DNA from: an uncultured Bacteroidaceae bacterium
GTDB lineage: Bacteria; Bacteroidota; Bacteroidia; Bacteroidales; Bacteroidaceae
NCBI GenBank assembly: GCA_905235575.1
Contig: CAJOLZ010000023.1
Coordinates: 1-63,639, forward strand
Direction: 5' to 3'
DNA length: 63,639 nucleotides
Of the stretch, positions 1 through 9,590 are shown one piece after another. Made by a program: the position numbers and the translations under genes. Below the pieces are notes generated by a model. It worked only from the letters and a program-made list of their open reading frames with translations, was not told where the DNA came from and did no database searches. Position 1 is the first letter of the stretch. Each line of letters starts with the position of its first letter.

Positions 1-389
1 TCGACCACGCTGCGGATGTCGCCGATGTGCTGCATGGGCGTCTTGCCCAGCTGCTCCGTGCAGTGGCGCAGGCTCCCCTTGCACAGCAGGTTCAGCCTGC
101 GGCATCCAGCCTCCATAATCCAATCCACGCTGGCCGTGCCATCGACGAAGCCCAGCACCTCCACGCTGTCCAGCCGTCCGGCCTGCCGTGCCCAGCGGGC
201 TATGCGCTTCACGGCCTCCAGCTCGCCATCGGACACACGCGCACTGGCCACCTCAATGCGATCCACATTGACGTCCTGCAGCAATGCACGCGCAATGACC
301 AGCTTCTCATGGGGCATGAAGCTCACGCCGCTCGTCTGCTCGCCGTCGCGCAGCGTGGTGTCCATTATCTCAATCCATCGTCCGTCCAC
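1..389 (-). CDS. LeuA-type alpha-isopropylmalate/citramalate synthase-like protein, 3' part outside window
   Basis: This is the N-terminal part of a DRE-TIM metallolyase. The reverse strand reads [18 protein letters not shown], with the DTTLRDGEQ signature that binds the divalent metal and 2-oxo acid, and it stays open to the window edge (about 130 residues). It differs clearly from the leuA at 3508. Bacteroidales leucine operons usually carry such a second LeuA-like gene between leuD and leuB, and here it follows leuD with one gene between. The start is uncertain: a GTG at 389 keeps the residues before the signature, an ATG at 365 falls inside the conserved motif, and an in-frame TAA lies just upstream of the GTG. 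Whether it makes isopropylmalate or citramalate cannot be told from this piece. Confidence 0.85.
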   Translation of the reverse strand, partial: MDGRWIEIMDTTLRDGEQTSGVSFMPHEKLVIARALLQDVNVDRIEVASARVSDGELEAVKRIARWARQAGRLDSVEVLGFVDGTASVDWIMEAGCRRLNLLCKGSLRHCTEQLGKTPMQHIGDIRSVV

Positions 390-425
390 TCTTATTACTC
401 TTTATGTTTTAACCTCTTGAACCTT

Positions 426-1463
426 TCAACTCACAGGTCCCACCTTGTATCCTTCGCGGCGGAGCATGGCTATCAGTCCATCTTCAGTCAGCAAATGACG
501 ACAGCCGACGGCAATCAGGCAGGGACGAGAGGCTATATTCTCCTTGATGACGGGTATCCAGGCTTCGTTCCGCTCACGCAGAAGGTGCTCGCCCTGGTAG
601 TCCATCATCTCTTCCATTCCTTTTTTCGCATCGTCTCCTTTGCTTCCCATTGCCTCAAGCCGTATATTCATCTCCTGGGAAGCTTCCTCGAAATAACGCT
701 GAAGCTTGCTGGTGTCGTTCTCCAGATAGACTGTGTGCAGTTTGGGATTCTGGAAGACGCTGTCGTTGTCGAAAGAATGGGCTAATGTGTAAAGTATCTT
801 TGCCTGCTCCTTCATGGATAGCGTATCAATGGATTCTGTGTCTGTGAACATGGGCATTAACTGTCTCATCCCAAAGGCATGTGTCTCCAGTCCGTCAATA
901 TCCTTCCCGCGTTTCGTGGCCTCCTCATACAATGCACCGTCCATGGTTCTGCACATCCTTACCTGCGAGAAGCGGTACAAGACCAGACGCATGCACCAAT
1001 AGCCAGGCGTCTTCTTCCTGTACTCCACGTCCTTCATCTTGTTAGTCATGAACTTGTTGACCTCGTTGAAGTGGGCGACACTGTCGAAGAGCGGCTTGTA
1101 GAAGACGCCCTCGGGCGTCATGTACTCAGGGCCTGGTTTATATATTTTGCTCAAAAGCTGTGCTATCTCCTTCTTATCGTCGCTAATCTCCTTGGAGCCC
1201 ATGTCGGTTTCAAAGAAGACGGCCTGTGCTTCATCGAGTGCCCCGGCAAGGCCAGGGATGTTGCCGTATATCTCTTCGTCGGTAAAGCTGATGCCGTCGC
1301 CGTGAAACGTCCCGAAGAGATAGGACTTCTCGGCCAGTCCGTTGCCGCTCACTTTCCAAAGCCAACCGGCCTTGCCGTCTTGCGTTTCCTGTGCCTTCAT
1401 TGAGCAGCCCGTAAGGAGAACCGCCAAGACAAGAAAAAAGAAATGAGTAATGACTTTTTGCAT
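426..1463 (-). CDS. TraB/GumN family lipoprotein
   Basis: A 345-residue protein with a lipoprotein signal peptide (LAVLLTGCS, Cys at about residue 20). Near the N-terminus is YLFGTFHGDG (about residues 47-57), matching the first GxxH-type motif of the TraB/PrgY/GumN family. Near the C-terminus is IAVGCRHLLTEDGLIAMLRR, matching the family's second motif (usually GAGHL..G..GL), here with Cys-Arg replacing Ala-Gly before the His. TraB-like proteins are proposed membrane-associated metalloproteases or peptide-binding proteins, but the substrate here is unknown. It sits inside the leucine operon, 27 nt after leuD and 36 nt before the second LeuA-like gene. Nothing in it suggests a role in leucine synthesis. 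Confidence 0.85.
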   Translation of the reverse strand: MQKVITHFFFLVLAVLLTGCSMKAQETQDGKAGWLWKVSGNGLAEKSYLFGTFHGDGISFTDEEIYGNIPGLAGALDEAQAVFFETDMGSKEISDDKKEIAQLLSKIYKPGPEYMTPEGVFYKPLFDSVAHFNEVNKFMTNKMKDVEYRKKTPGYWCMRLVLYRFSQVRMCRTMDGALYEEATKRGKDIDGLETHAFGMRQLMPMFTDTESIDTLSMKEQAKILYTLAHSFDNDSVFQNPKLHTVYLENDTSKLQRYFEEASQEMNIRLEAMGSKGDDAKKGMEEMMDYQGEHLLRERNEAWIPVIKENIASRPCLIAVGCRHLLTEDGLIAMLRREGYKVGPVS

Positions 1464-1490
1464 CTAGTTTACTTTTGATTCCTTTGAACC

Positions 1491-2108
1491 TTATCTGTAT
1501 GCGCCCTCCCACGCTTCTATCTTTTCCTTGTTCTCCAGCAGGAAGTCGATGTCATCGTATGCATTCATCAGACAGTATTTCTTGTAGGTGTTGATTTCGA
1601 AATGCTCGGAATGACCAGTGGTAAGGTTTGTGACGGTTTGCTGCGGCACATCTACTTTCACTTCGGCCTGCGGATTGGCCAGCACGGTCTCGAAGAGTTC
1701 TTGCTGGAATGCCTTGCTGACTACCACGGGCAGGACGAAGCAGTTGAGCAGGTTATTGCGATGAATGTCGGCAAAACTGCTGCTTATGACCACCCGGACT
1801 CCGTATCCGGCTATGGCCCATGCTGCGTGCTCGCGACTGGAACCTGAGCCCCAATTGGCACCGCCGATGATGATTTCGTGAACTCCCTTGTGGGGAAGTT
1901 CTGAGTATGCCGGCTGGTTCAGCACAAAGTCTTTCTGCACATTGCCGTCAGCATCGAAGCGAAGGTCGTGCATGAAGGCGTCACCGAAGAACTTGTCTTC
2001 GCGAGTGGTGGATGCCAGATAACGGGCTGGGATGATGAGGTCCGTATTGCAATTGTCTATCTGAATGGGCAGACAGGTGCTCTGAATGATGTCGAATTTC
2101 TGTTTCAT
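1491..2108 (-). CDS. leuD: 3-isopropylmalate dehydratase small subunit
   Basis: LeuD pairs with LeuC to isomerise 2-isopropylmalate to 3-isopropylmalate in leucine synthesis. The 205-residue length fits. The aconitase swivel-domain signatures are visible: the [11 protein letters not shown] segment (about residues 20-30), the YSELPHKG and [14 protein letters not shown] substrate-loop region (about residues 80-95), and [12 protein letters not shown]. The start overlaps the leuC stop by 4 nt (ATGA), so the two subunits are probably translationally coupled. The TraB/GumN gene follows after 27 nt. Confidence 0.97.
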   Translation of the reverse strand: MKQKFDIIQSTCLPIQIDNCNTDLIIPARYLASTTREDKFFGDAFMHDLRFDADGNVQKDFVLNQPAYSELPHKGVHEIIIGGANWGSGSSREHAAWAIAGYGVRVVISSSFADIHRNNLLNCFVLPVVVSKAFQQELFETVLANPQAEVKVDVPQQTVTNLTTGHSEHFEINTYKKYCLMNAYDDIDFLLENKEKIEAWEGAYR

Positions 2109-3493
2109 AGCGTTCTGGGGTCTGTAATTCGTCCTGTTATGGCGCTTGCGGCGACCACGAGTGGTGAAGCGAGAATGGTGCGCGCTCCGGGGCCTTGACG
2201 TCCTACGAAGTTACGGTTGGAGGTTGAGATGGAGAGTTTTCCTGCGGGAACCTTGTCGGGGTTCATGGCCAGACAGGCGGAACAACTGGGCAGTCGCAGT
2301 TCAAAACCGGCTTCTTCCAGCACTTTATCGATTCCTTCTTCTACTATCTGACGGCGTACTGCCCACGAGCCGGGTACGAGCCAGGCCACCACTCCGGGGG
2401 CTTTCTTGCGTCCCTTCACAATGCTGGCGAAGGCACGGAAGTCCTCGATTCGGCCATTCGTGCATGCACCGAGGAAGCAATAGTCAACGGGGGTTCCTTC
2501 GAGTTTCTGTCCGGGCTGGAACTGCATATATTCCAGCATGCTGAGGAACTGTCCGCGGTCGGTCTCGGAAATATCTTCGAGGGCAGGTATATTTTCGTCG
2601 ATGGCAATGCCTGCGCCGGGGTTGGTACCATAGGTGATGCGCGGCTTGATGTCCTCGGCGCGGTAGGTCACCTCTTTGTCGAAGACGGCATCGTCGTCGC
2701 TCTTCAGTTTTTTCCACTCCTCCACGGCGCGGTCCCATGCCTCGCCCTTCGGAGCGTACTCTCGTCCTTTCAGATAGGCGAACGTAATTTCGTCGGGAGC
2801 TATGATGCCGGCGCGGCTACCCATCTCGATGGAGAGGTTCGAGAGGGTGAGGCGTCCTTCCATCGAAAGACTGCGGATTGTGCTGCCGGCATATTCCACA
2901 ACGTAGCCTGTAGCTCCGCTGGTGGTCATCTGTGCCATGATGTAGAGGGCGATGTCCTTGGCTGTGACGCCGGGCTGAAGTGTGCCCTCGATGTTGATGC
3001 GCATGCTCTTGGGTTTGGTTTGCAGGATGCACTGGCTGGCCAGAACTTCTGCTACTTCACTGGTGCCGATGCCCATGGCCAGTGCGCCCACCGCACCGTG
3101 GGTGCTCGTATGCGAGTCGCCGCAGACGATGGTCATTCCCGGCAACGAGAGTCCCTTCTCGGGGCCTACAACGTGTATGATGCCGTTGTCGGGCGTGCCC
3201 ATAGCAAAATGTCTGATGCCGAACTCGCGACAGTTGCGTTCGAGGGTCTCCACCTGCTTGCGGCCCACGGGGTCGTTTATCACATCCTGCTGGTCGCTGG
3301 GTGTGTTGTGGTCGGGCATGGCAAAGATCTGTGCAGGGCGAAACACACCGATTCCCTTGTCGCGCAAGGTGTCAAAAGCCTGTGGACTGGTGACTTCGTG
3401 GGCAAAGAGACGGTCGATGTAGAGTTGTGTGGGTCCGTCCTCCACGTTCTGCACAACGTGCTTATCCCATATTTTGTCGAAGAGCGTCTTCAT
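2105..3493 (-). CDS. leuC: 3-isopropylmalate dehydratase large subunit
   Basis: The large subunit of isopropylmalate isomerase, 462 residues, with the aconitase fold that carries the 4Fe-4S cluster. The three cluster cysteines are recognisable: ACTNGR (about residue 344) and [10 protein letters not shown] (about 403 and 406). [16 protein letters not shown] and [11 protein letters not shown] are the substrate-binding region, and the C-terminal [14 protein letters not shown] is typical. It lies 14 nt downstream of leuA and overlaps leuD by 4 nt, so leuA, leuC and leuD form one transcription unit. Confidence 0.98.
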   Translation of the reverse strand: MKTLFDKIWDKHVVQNVEDGPTQLYIDRLFAHEVTSPQAFDTLRDKGIGVFRPAQIFAMPDHNTPSDQQDVINDPVGRKQVETLERNCREFGIRHFAMGTPDNGIIHVVGPEKGLSLPGMTIVCGDSHTSTHGAVGALAMGIGTSEVAEVLASQCILQTKPKSMRINIEGTLQPGVTAKDIALYIMAQMTTSGATGYVVEYAGSTIRSLSMEGRLTLSNLSIEMGSRAGIIAPDEITFAYLKGREYAPKGEAWDRAVEEWKKLKSDDDAVFDKEVTYRAEDIKPRITYGTNPGAGIAIDENIPALEDISETDRGQFLSMLEYMQFQPGQKLEGTPVDYCFLGACTNGRIEDFRAFASIVKGRKKAPGVVAWLVPGSWAVRRQIVEEGIDKVLEEAGFELRLPSCSACLAMNPDKVPAGKLSISTSNRNFVGRQGPGARTILASPLVVAASAITGRITDPRTL

Positions 3494-3507
3494 TGTTTGT
3501 TTCTTCT

Positions 3508-5007
3508 CTATTTAAACTTGTTGATACAGTCGATATATGCTTCCACGCTGGCGGTCACGATGTCGGTGTTGGCACCGAAGCCGTAATAGAGTCGGCCGTC
3601 GTATTCCACCTGCATGTGAACCTTGCCCATGTCGTCGCTTCCCTTCGAGATGGCCTGTATGGTGAATTCCTTCAGCGTCATCTGACGTTTGATGATTACC
3701 TTCAGGGCACGGATGGCTGCGTCCACCGGACCGTTACCTGTGGCAGCGGCCTCGAACTTCTCGTTGGCGATGATAAGACCTATACTTGCCACGCTGCGCA
3801 CACCTTTTCCGGTGGTCACCTGCAGATAGTCCAGCTTGATGTTGTGGGTGGCGGAACGGTCGGCACCTGCCAATACTAGAATGTCGTCGTCGGTCACTTC
3901 CTTCTTCTTGTCTGCCAGTTGCAGGAAAGCCTCGTAGACTTTGTCGAGACGTTCGCCGTCCAGTTCTACGCCGTTCACACTGAGGCGGTGGCGCAGTGCG
4001 GCTCGTCCACTGCGAGCCGTCAGCACGATGGCATTGTCGTCGATGCCCACGTCCCTGGGGTCCATTATTTCGTAGGTCGATGCGTTCTTGAGCACGCCGT
4101 CCTGGTGGATGCCACTGCTGTGGGCGAATGCGTTACGTCCCACGATGGCCTTGTTGGGCTGTACGGGCATGTTCATCAGACTCGACACCATGCGGCTGGT
4201 GGGATAGATCTTCGTGGTATTGATGTTTGTCTCGATGCCCAGATCGGGATGTGTCTTGAATATCATCGCTACCTCTTCCAGACTGGTATTGCCGGCGCGT
4301 TCACCGATACCGTTGATGGTCACCTCCACCTGACGAGCTCCGCCCAGCACACCGGCTATGGTGTTTGCCGTGGCCATGCCCAGGTCGTTGTGGCAGTGGG
4401 TAGAGAGGATGCTCTTTCCGGCGGCAAAGGCATCGACATGTTCGTAGAGGTACTTGATTTTCTCGAAATACTCGTTGGGGACACGGAATCCGGTGGTGTC
4501 GGGGATGTTGCACACGGTGGCACCGGCTTTGGTAACGGCATCGATAACGCGTGCCAGATACTCGTTGTCTGTGCGTCCGGCATCCTCGGCGTAGAACTCT
4601 ACGTCCTCGACATAGCGCTTGGCATATTTGACGGCAGCCACGGCACGCTCGATGATTTCCTCGGGTGTCGAGTTGAACTTATACTTGATATGGCTCTCGC
4701 TGGTGCCGATACCGGTATGGATGCGTTTGTGCTTGGCATATTTCAGCGCCTCGGCAGCCACGTCGATGTCCTTCTCCACGGCGCGTGTCAGGGCGCAGAT
4801 GGTGGGCCACGTGACGGCCTTGCTTATCTCTATCACTGAATTAAAATCTCCGGGGCTGCTGATGGGGAATCCGGCTTCGATGACGTCCACGCCAAGCGCT
4901 TCGAGCTGGCGAGCCACCTGTATCTTCTCCACGGTATTCAACTGGCAACCTGGCACCTGCTCGCCGTCGCGCAGCGTGGTGTCAAAAATATACAATCTTT
5001 CGCTCAT
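3508..5007 (-). CDS. leuA: 2-isopropylmalate synthase
   Basis: Catalyses the first committed step of leucine synthesis, condensing acetyl-CoA with 2-oxoisovalerate. The chosen start gives 499 residues. The N-terminal TIM barrel has [13 protein letters not shown] (residues 8-20) and the metal ligands STHCHNDLG (about residue 204), followed by [10 protein letters not shown]. The C-terminal LeuA regulatory domain, where leucine feedback acts in the family, covers the last 130 or so residues. A longer reading frame starts at 5049, but that ATG lies inside the -7 box of the promoter, so the ATG at 5007 about 35 nt downstream of the predicted start of transcription is preferred. It is the first gene of the operon. 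Confidence 0.97.
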   Translation of the reverse strand: MSERLYIFDTTLRDGEQVPGCQLNTVEKIQVARQLEALGVDVIEAGFPISSPGDFNSVIEISKAVTWPTICALTRAVEKDIDVAAEALKYAKHKRIHTGIGTSESHIKYKFNSTPEEIIERAVAAVKYAKRYVEDVEFYAEDAGRTDNEYLARVIDAVTKAGATVCNIPDTTGFRVPNEYFEKIKYLYEHVDAFAAGKSILSTHCHNDLGMATANTIAGVLGGARQVEVTINGIGERAGNTSLEEVAMIFKTHPDLGIETNINTTKIYPTSRMVSSLMNMPVQPNKAIVGRNAFAHSSGIHQDGVLKNASTYEIMDPRDVGIDDNAIVLTARSGRAALRHRLSVNGVELDGERLDKVYEAFLQLADKKKEVTDDDILVLAGADRSATHNIKLDYLQVTTGKGVRSVASIGLIIANEKFEAAATGNGPVDAAIRALKVIIKRQMTLKEFTIQAISKGSDDMGKVHMQVEYDGRLYYGFGANTDIVTASVEAYIDCINKFK

Positions 5008-5046
5008 AATTCTACGTTGATTTACAATCTTTTCCAATTTCGGGTG

Positions 5047-5077
5047 CAAAGGTACGAATTAGCGAGCAAAAAACAAA
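5047..5077 (-). promoter_or_regulatory. Bacteroidetes-type promoter of the leu operon
   Basis: On the minus strand TTTG (5077-5074) is followed after 19 nt by TACCTTTG (5054-5047), matching the Bacteroidetes housekeeping -33/-7 consensus. Transcription should begin near 5040, leaving about 33 nt of leader before leuA. That leaves no room for a leucine leader-peptide attenuator. Confidence 0.8.
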
Positions 5078-5156
5078 GTTTTACTTTGATTTTCCCCACA
5101 CGCCCTTTTCGGACCTTCTCTCGCACGCATATCGCAGCATTACACATTTTGTAACA

Positions 5157-5475
5157 GAATCGGAAGATTCTCATCCGACAAGCCTTGCAAGGGTCATCGG
5201 AAACGGGTGTGAGGAAGTGTGAGAATGGATGGACTTCGCTACGCTGCCGTGAGGAGGCGAGAACGAGCGCGATGCAACCACTTGATTATCAACACTCGGA
5301 AATTTTACGTTTTCCCCTTCTCCCCCATAAAATTCCCGACGGAACACGTTTTTCAGAGAAACGCAACGTGGTGCGACAGCCTTCGCAACGTGGTGCGACA
5401 AACGACATTCCGTGCTGCGACGACCGAAAATCGATTCTCCGAGAAAATACGCGCAGAAAAGTGTAAGGATTATTC
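5157..5475 (+). repeat. Dispersed element family A, copy 1, with 22-nt palindromic array
   Basis: Most of the 5050-5657 gap between leuA and the flavodoxin-like gene is one copy of a roughly 320-bp element that recurs at 9262-9590 and, inverted, at 19792-20115. Shared blocks in order are: AATCGGAAGATTC; GTGAGAATGGATGG then CTTCGCT; the palindrome TTGATTATCAA; GGAACACG; a core of three 22-nt units (5362-5426); and GACCGAAAATCG leading to GAAAATACGCGCAG. Copies differ by substitutions throughout. No convincing coding function was found (see findings). The rest of the gap holds only the leuA promoter and the promoter of the next gene. Confidence 0.8.
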
Positions 5476-5575
5476 GCCAGTCAACGCACACTCCGAACGC
5501 AGCACACGGATGCAACGTCTCCACGACCGCCACGAGAGACTCTGAGCGGTTTTTGAGTGAGAAAAGGCGCAATGT

Positions 5576-5607
5576 CTTGGTCGTTCGCAGAAAAAGCCGT
5601 AATTTTG
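5576..5607 (+). promoter_or_regulatory. Promoter of the flavodoxin-like gene
   Basis: CTTG (5576-5579), 20 nt, then TAATTTTG (5600-5607) fits the Bacteroidetes promoter pattern. The downstream start codon is about 45 nt past the expected start of transcription. The -33 box is imperfect. Confidence 0.65.
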
Positions 5608-5657
5608 CGACATATTATTTAATAAGGTACAAAAGTTAAACACAGACAAAAACGTAC

Positions 5658-6242
5658 ATGATGAAGAAAATTGCCTATTCGCTGGCGCTGGCGCTGAGCC
5701 TGTGCGCCTGCGGCAAGAAAGCGACCACTCCCACGGTCGAATTGGATGAAGAGGAGATGCCCCCAGTGATTATTGCCTATTTCTCGGCTACCGGAACCAC
5801 GGCGCGCGTGGCCAAGATGATGGCCGAGAGCCTGCAGGTGGACCTGCTGGAGATAGTGCCAGCCGAACCATACACCGCAGCCGACCTCGACTGGAACGAC
5901 AAGACGTCGCGCAGCACCCTCGAAATGCAGGACAGCACCGCCCGTCCCGCACTGGGATTCGACGTACCCGACCTCTCGAGCTACAAGCTCATCTATCTGG
6001 GTTATCCCATCTGGTGGGGTAAGGCTCCGCGCATCATCAATTCGTTCATCGAAGCCGCCAATATCGACACACTCACCCAGATACTGCCCTTTGCCACCAG
6101 CGGCGGCAGCCCCGTAGAGCCCAGTGCCGAAGCACTGAAAGCCACCTACCCCGAACTGCGCTGGGAGGCTCCCATACTGCTGAACAACATAGGCGACGAC
6201 GGCCTGCAGACGCACGAGGATGAAGAAGCGGACGCGGAATAA
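5658..6242 (+). CDS. Flavodoxin-like lipoprotein
   Basis: A 194-residue protein with a lipoprotein signal (LSLCACGKK, Cys at about residue 19) followed by a flavodoxin-type domain. AYFSATGTTARVAKMMAE (about residues 42-59) matches the FMN phosphate-binding loop; GYPIWWGKAPRIINSF and FATSGGSP match the later FMN-contact segments of the flavodoxin_4 type. Such proteins are electron carriers or NAD(P)H-dependent oxidoreductases. The lipobox suggests anchoring in the cell envelope rather than the cytoplasm, and the redox partner is unknown. Two adjacent ATGs (5658, 5661) could start it. The MscS gene follows 68 nt later on the same strand. Confidence 0.85.
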   Translation: MMKKIAYSLALALSLCACGKKATTPTVELDEEEMPPVIIAYFSATGTTARVAKMMAESLQVDLLEIVPAEPYTAADLDWNDKTSRSTLEMQDSTARPALGFDVPDLSSYKLIYLGYPIWWGKAPRIINSFIEAANIDTLTQILPFATSGGSPVEPSAEALKATYPELRWEAPILLNNIGDDGLQTHEDEEADAE

Positions 6243-6310
6243 CCACACCGCCGCACAGCCCTGAGACCGTCGGGCACACAACAACCCGATAACAACCCCG
6301 AGACGCAGAG

Positions 6311-8959
6311 ATGAGAAAGAGATTACTGGCCCTGGTGTGCATGGCACTGATGTGTCTGACACACGGAAACGCCGTGCTGAAGGAGCGCGACCTGGCACGC
6401 ACACTGGGCGTGCTGAAAGCCGAACTGCAGGCCAACTACGAACGCCAGCAGGCATTCATGGCACGATATGAACAGCAGGGTGCCGCACAACACCAGCAGC
6501 TCGTGCGATACATGCAACAGTGCGAGCAGATAGGACTGATGCTCTATTCGCAGTCCACCGAGAACACCTTCGACATGGCCTACGCATGCCAACAGGCCAC
6601 AAGTCTCTATCGCCACCTGAACGAACGCGACAGCAAGATGCTGCAGTATGACCGCATCATCACACACATCGAACAGGAACTGGAGCGTTACGAGGCACTC
6701 ATCACTTCGCTGAAAAGCATGCCGCCCGTGCAGGACGCCGACGAAGTGCTCACCAGCAACGACACCATACTGCTGGCAGCCATCGACTCGCTGGTGACTT
6801 CGCGCCGACATTCGCACGTCGCATCGCCCGAAATTCAGGAAAATGACGACCTTCCTCCCCCACCCGAACACACAGACGAAGTGCTGGAGGAAATGGAGCA
6901 GGAACCACTCTACCTGAGCGGACAACAGCTCGCAGACCGTGCCGACTGCCTGCAGTATGCCGACACACTGCGGCAGAACTTGCAGCACTTCCTGGAGAAC
7001 ATGCAGGCCGAAAGTACGTACTATCAGAGCGTGCGTGAGAAAGTGAAAGCGCTGAACGAGTTTGCAGAAAGCCGCTACAAAGTATTGCAGGACAACATAT
7101 TCAGGAACGGAAGCAGCAACTATTTCAGCATTCTCACCACGTTCCCCATGCAGTACCAACGTGCCATAAGCACCCTGCAGACGAGGTACAAGCCTTTCAA
7201 GGACCACGAAAGCACATTCTCGGAATGGCGCGGCGCCTACGTACTCTTCATCAGTGTCTTCCTGATTTTATATCTTTCGCTGGCACTGTTGGTCAGCAAT
7301 GCCATCATACGGTGGCTGCTGCCCCGTCGATGGTTCGGCGATGACTATGTGAACAAACGCAAGGTGCTCACCTTCATCATCGGCATCGGACTGTTCGCCA
7401 CTCTCGTGATGCTGGTGCGCACTTTCTCGCACCGCAACTTCATCCAGCTTGGCACGAGCCTCATCATCAACCTGGCATGGCTGCTCGAAGCCATCTTCCT
7501 GAGCCTCTACATACGTATGAGGGGAGAACAGATGGTGCATGCCGCAAAGGCTTATGCCCCGCTGATGCTGATGGCTTTTGTGGTGATTATCTTCCGCATC
7601 ACGCTGGCACCCAACATTCTGGTCAACTTGCTGTTCCCACCCATTGCCTTGCTGTTCCTGCTGCTGCAAATGTGGAATTCGAAGCGTTTCCATGACTCGT
7701 TGCCGATGCTCGACACCATCTACACGCACATAACCACCATACTGATGGTTGTAGCGTGCGTTGCGTCGTGGATAGGCTACACGTTGCTGGCCGTTCAGAT
7801 TATGATTTGGTGGACTTTCCAACTGGCAGCCATCACATCGATAACGTGTATCTACGACCTGATGGAGATGTACGAGAACCGCTACATTGTATTCCGCATC
7901 CGCCCCGAACTGAAAGAACGTCAGGCACAGGGTGAAGATATCTCGGAAGAAGTGGAACAGCTGCACCGCGAAATGAAGGCCGGACGTCACATCGGCAAGA
8001 CGTGGCTCTACGACATCGTCTCAAAAGTGATTGTGCCCATCACGGCCGTGCTTTCCGTACTGTTCAGCTTCTACTGGGCTGCCAAGGTCTTCCAGATGAC
8101 GACCATGTGCAAGGACATTTTCCTGAAAAACATCGTAGATCTGCCTGGCCTCATCCGTCTTTCGATATACAAGATATGCCTTGTGGCTGCCCTGTGGTTC
8201 CTGTTCCGCTATCTGTGTTACAGCATCTGCAGCATCTACATACACTTCCGCCGCCAGCTGCTGAAGCCAGGTGCCGAGATGAACCTCACGCTGGCCCGCA
8301 ATGTGACCGCCATCGTCGTGTGGGGCATCTTCCTTATCATCTCCATGGTGCTTCTCGAAGTGCCCTGGAACGGCATATCGCTTGTGACGGCTGGTCTGGC
8401 CACGGGTCTGGGCTTTGCCATGCAGAACCTCATCGAAAATTTCTTCTACGGCATCAGCCTGATGACGGGACGTCTGCACGTGGGCGACTATATCGAGTGC
8501 GACGGCATTCAGGGCAAAGTGGAAAGCATCACGTACCAGAGCACGCAGATAACCACAATGGACGGCTGCGTGATTGCTTTTCTGAACAGCACGCTTTTCA
8601 GTAAGAACTTCAAGAACATGACGCGCAACCACCGCTACGAACTGGTGAAACTGCCCATCGGTGTGGCCTACGGAACGAACATCGACGAGGTGCGCCGCAT
8701 GCTCGTCGAAGCCATCACACCCCTGTGCAGCGAGCGCAATGCAAGCGGACAGCTGGTGACGAACATCGAGGAGGTGAAGCCCAAGGTGGTCTTCGTGGAC
8801 TTCGGCGAGAGCAGCGTTGACCTGGCCGTCGTCGTATGGATGCTCGTCGAGGAGAAGATAAGGCTGAGTGGTGCCATCCGCGAGATTATCTACAACACAC
8901 TCAACGCCAACGGCATAGAAATCCCCTTCCCTCAGCGCGACGTACACATGAGGAGTTAG
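6311..8959 (+). CDS. Large mechanosensitive channel of the MscS family
   Basis: An 882-residue protein. It has an N-terminal signal sequence, a long mostly helical, coiled-coil-prone region (about residues 25-300), roughly ten membrane segments (about 305-680) and a C-terminal MscS module. The pore-lining helix and neck read GLATGLGFAMQNLIENFF (about 694-711), followed by the beta domain (GDYIECDGIQGKVESI). The architecture is that of the large MscK/MscM-like channels, which release solutes on hypo-osmotic shock. It follows the flavodoxin-like gene by 68 nt and converges with the winged-helix gene, whose stop is only 22 nt away. No ligand domain beyond the extended N-terminus is recognised. 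Confidence 0.92.
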   Translation: MRKRLLALVCMALMCLTHGNAVLKERDLARTLGVLKAELQANYERQQAFMARYEQQGAAQHQQLVRYMQQCEQIGLMLYSQSTENTFDMAYACQQATSLYRHLNERDSKMLQYDRIITHIEQELERYEALITSLKSMPPVQDADEVLTSNDTILLAAIDSLVTSRRHSHVASPEIQENDDLPPPPEHTDEVLEEMEQEPLYLSGQQLADRADCLQYADTLRQNLQHFLENMQAESTYYQSVREKVKALNEFAESRYKVLQDNIFRNGSSNYFSILTTFPMQYQRAISTLQTRYKPFKDHESTFSEWRGAYVLFISVFLILYLSLALLVSNAIIRWLLPRRWFGDDYVNKRKVLTFIIGIGLFATLVMLVRTFSHRNFIQLGTSLIINLAWLLEAIFLSLYIRMRGEQMVHAAKAYAPLMLMAFVVIIFRITLAPNILVNLLFPPIALLFLLLQMWNSKRFHDSLPMLDTIYTHITTILMVVACVASWIGYTLLAVQIMIWWTFQLAAITSITCIYDLMEMYENRYIVFRIRPELKERQAQGEDISEEVEQLHREMKAGRHIGKTWLYDIVSKVIVPITAVLSVLFSFYWAAKVFQMTTMCKDIFLKNIVDLPGLIRLSIYKICLVAALWFLFRYLCYSICSIYIHFRRQLLKPGAEMNLTLARNVTAIVVWGIFLIISMVLLEVPWNGISLVTAGLATGLGFAMQNLIENFFYGISLMTGRLHVGDYIECDGIQGKVESITYQSTQITTMDGCVIAFLNSTLFSKNFKNMTRNHRYELVKLPIGVAYGTNIDEVRRMLVEAITPLCSERNASGQLVTNIEEVKPKVVFVDFGESSVDLAVVVWMLVEEKIRLSGAIREIIYNTLNANGIEIPFPQRDVHMRS

Positions 8960-8981
8960 GAAGTGAGTTCCGGCGAGCGAA

Positions 8982-9155
8982 TTACTCTGCCGGAATCCAC
9001 TTGCAGCGGACGGGCGAGATGATGGCGCCCTCCTTCTTCAGCTGCGCAAAAACCTTGTCCACAATTTTGCGGTCGATGCCTGTCAGCTCGGCCACCTTGC
9101 CTGCGTTCAGAGGTACTCCAGCCTCGCGCATGGCCTGCAATACGATTTCTTTCAT
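8982..9155 (-). CDS. Small winged-helix-like DNA-binding protein
   Basis: A 57-residue protein starting MKEIVLQAMREAGVPLNAGK. A helix-turn-helix pattern is visible in VAELTGIDRKIVDKVFAQLK, followed by a short beta wing (GAIISPVRCKWIPAE). The organisation resembles minimal winged-helix proteins of Bacteroidetes. An upstream ATG at 9224 is open but lies inside the promoter, so 9155 is used. The target is unknown. Confidence 0.7.
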   Translation of the reverse strand: MKEIVLQAMREAGVPLNAGKVAELTGIDRKIVDKVFAQLKKEGAIISPVRCKWIPAE

Positions 9156-9193
9156 TTCTTCTGAATTTGTGTAGGTTATACGTATTCGACGGC

Positions 9194-9225
9194 CAAAGGT
9201 ACGACTTCGTGCGGAGAAAAACAAA
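9194..9225 (-). promoter_or_regulatory. Promoter of the winged-helix gene
   Basis: TTTG (9225-9222), 20 nt, then TACCTTTG (9201-9194) on the minus strand is a full match to the Bacteroidetes consensus. It rules out the longer upstream start for the winged-helix gene. Confidence 0.8.
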
Positions 9226-9261
9226 TATATTTGAGCTTTTCCAAATATGAATCAGCAGAAA

Positions 9262-9590
9262 TGTCCTGATTTCAGACGATTTAGACACGATTCACTCCTC
9301 GAGAGGCTCCGAAAAGTGCTGTGAGGAGCGATGAGAATGGATGGACTTCGCTGTGCGGTGGTGAGTAGCTGGAGATGTGCGAAATATAACCATCTGATTA
9401 CCAGCATTCGCAAATTTTGCATGATTCTTTCTGCCGACGTAAAATTCCGCAGGGAACACGATTCGGAAGAAAACGCACCGTGGTGCGACAGCCGTCGCAA
9501 CGTGGTGCGTCACGCTTCGTTCCGCATCGCGACGCAGAAAATTCAGCATCGGACTGAAAGACGACGCGAAATATGTAATGATTTACTCAG
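9262..9590 (+). repeat. Dispersed element family A, copy 2, with 22-nt palindromic array
   Basis: This second copy fills the gap between the winged-helix gene and murF. It shares with copy 1 the blocks GATGAGAATGGATGGACTTC, GTAAAATTCCGCAGGGAACACG and the three-unit core (9474-9537). In the TTGATTATCAA palindrome the outer T-A pair is changed to C-G (CTGATTACCAG), which keeps that pair. The right end reaches the murF stop codon, so murF transcription runs into the element in reverse orientation. The left boundary is uncertain by about 25 bp. Confidence 0.75.

Noticed and set aside
5008..5040. A leucine attenuator or riboswitch before leuA
   Set aside because: The predicted leader is only about 33 nt, with no leucine-codon peptide or alternative hairpins.
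5008..5049. A 14-codon N-terminal extension of leuA
   Set aside because: The upstream ATG lies within the TACCTTTG box of the promoter, so it would not be on the transcript.
5171..5572. Small proteins read from the repeat elements (such as 5171-5572, 9292-9549, 19855-20175 and the frames near 48500 and 52100)
   Set aside because: Similar peptides arise only because the DNA is repeated. They lack start signals and promoters of their own, and substitutions fall at all codon positions. The open frame is recorded as a finding rather than as genes.
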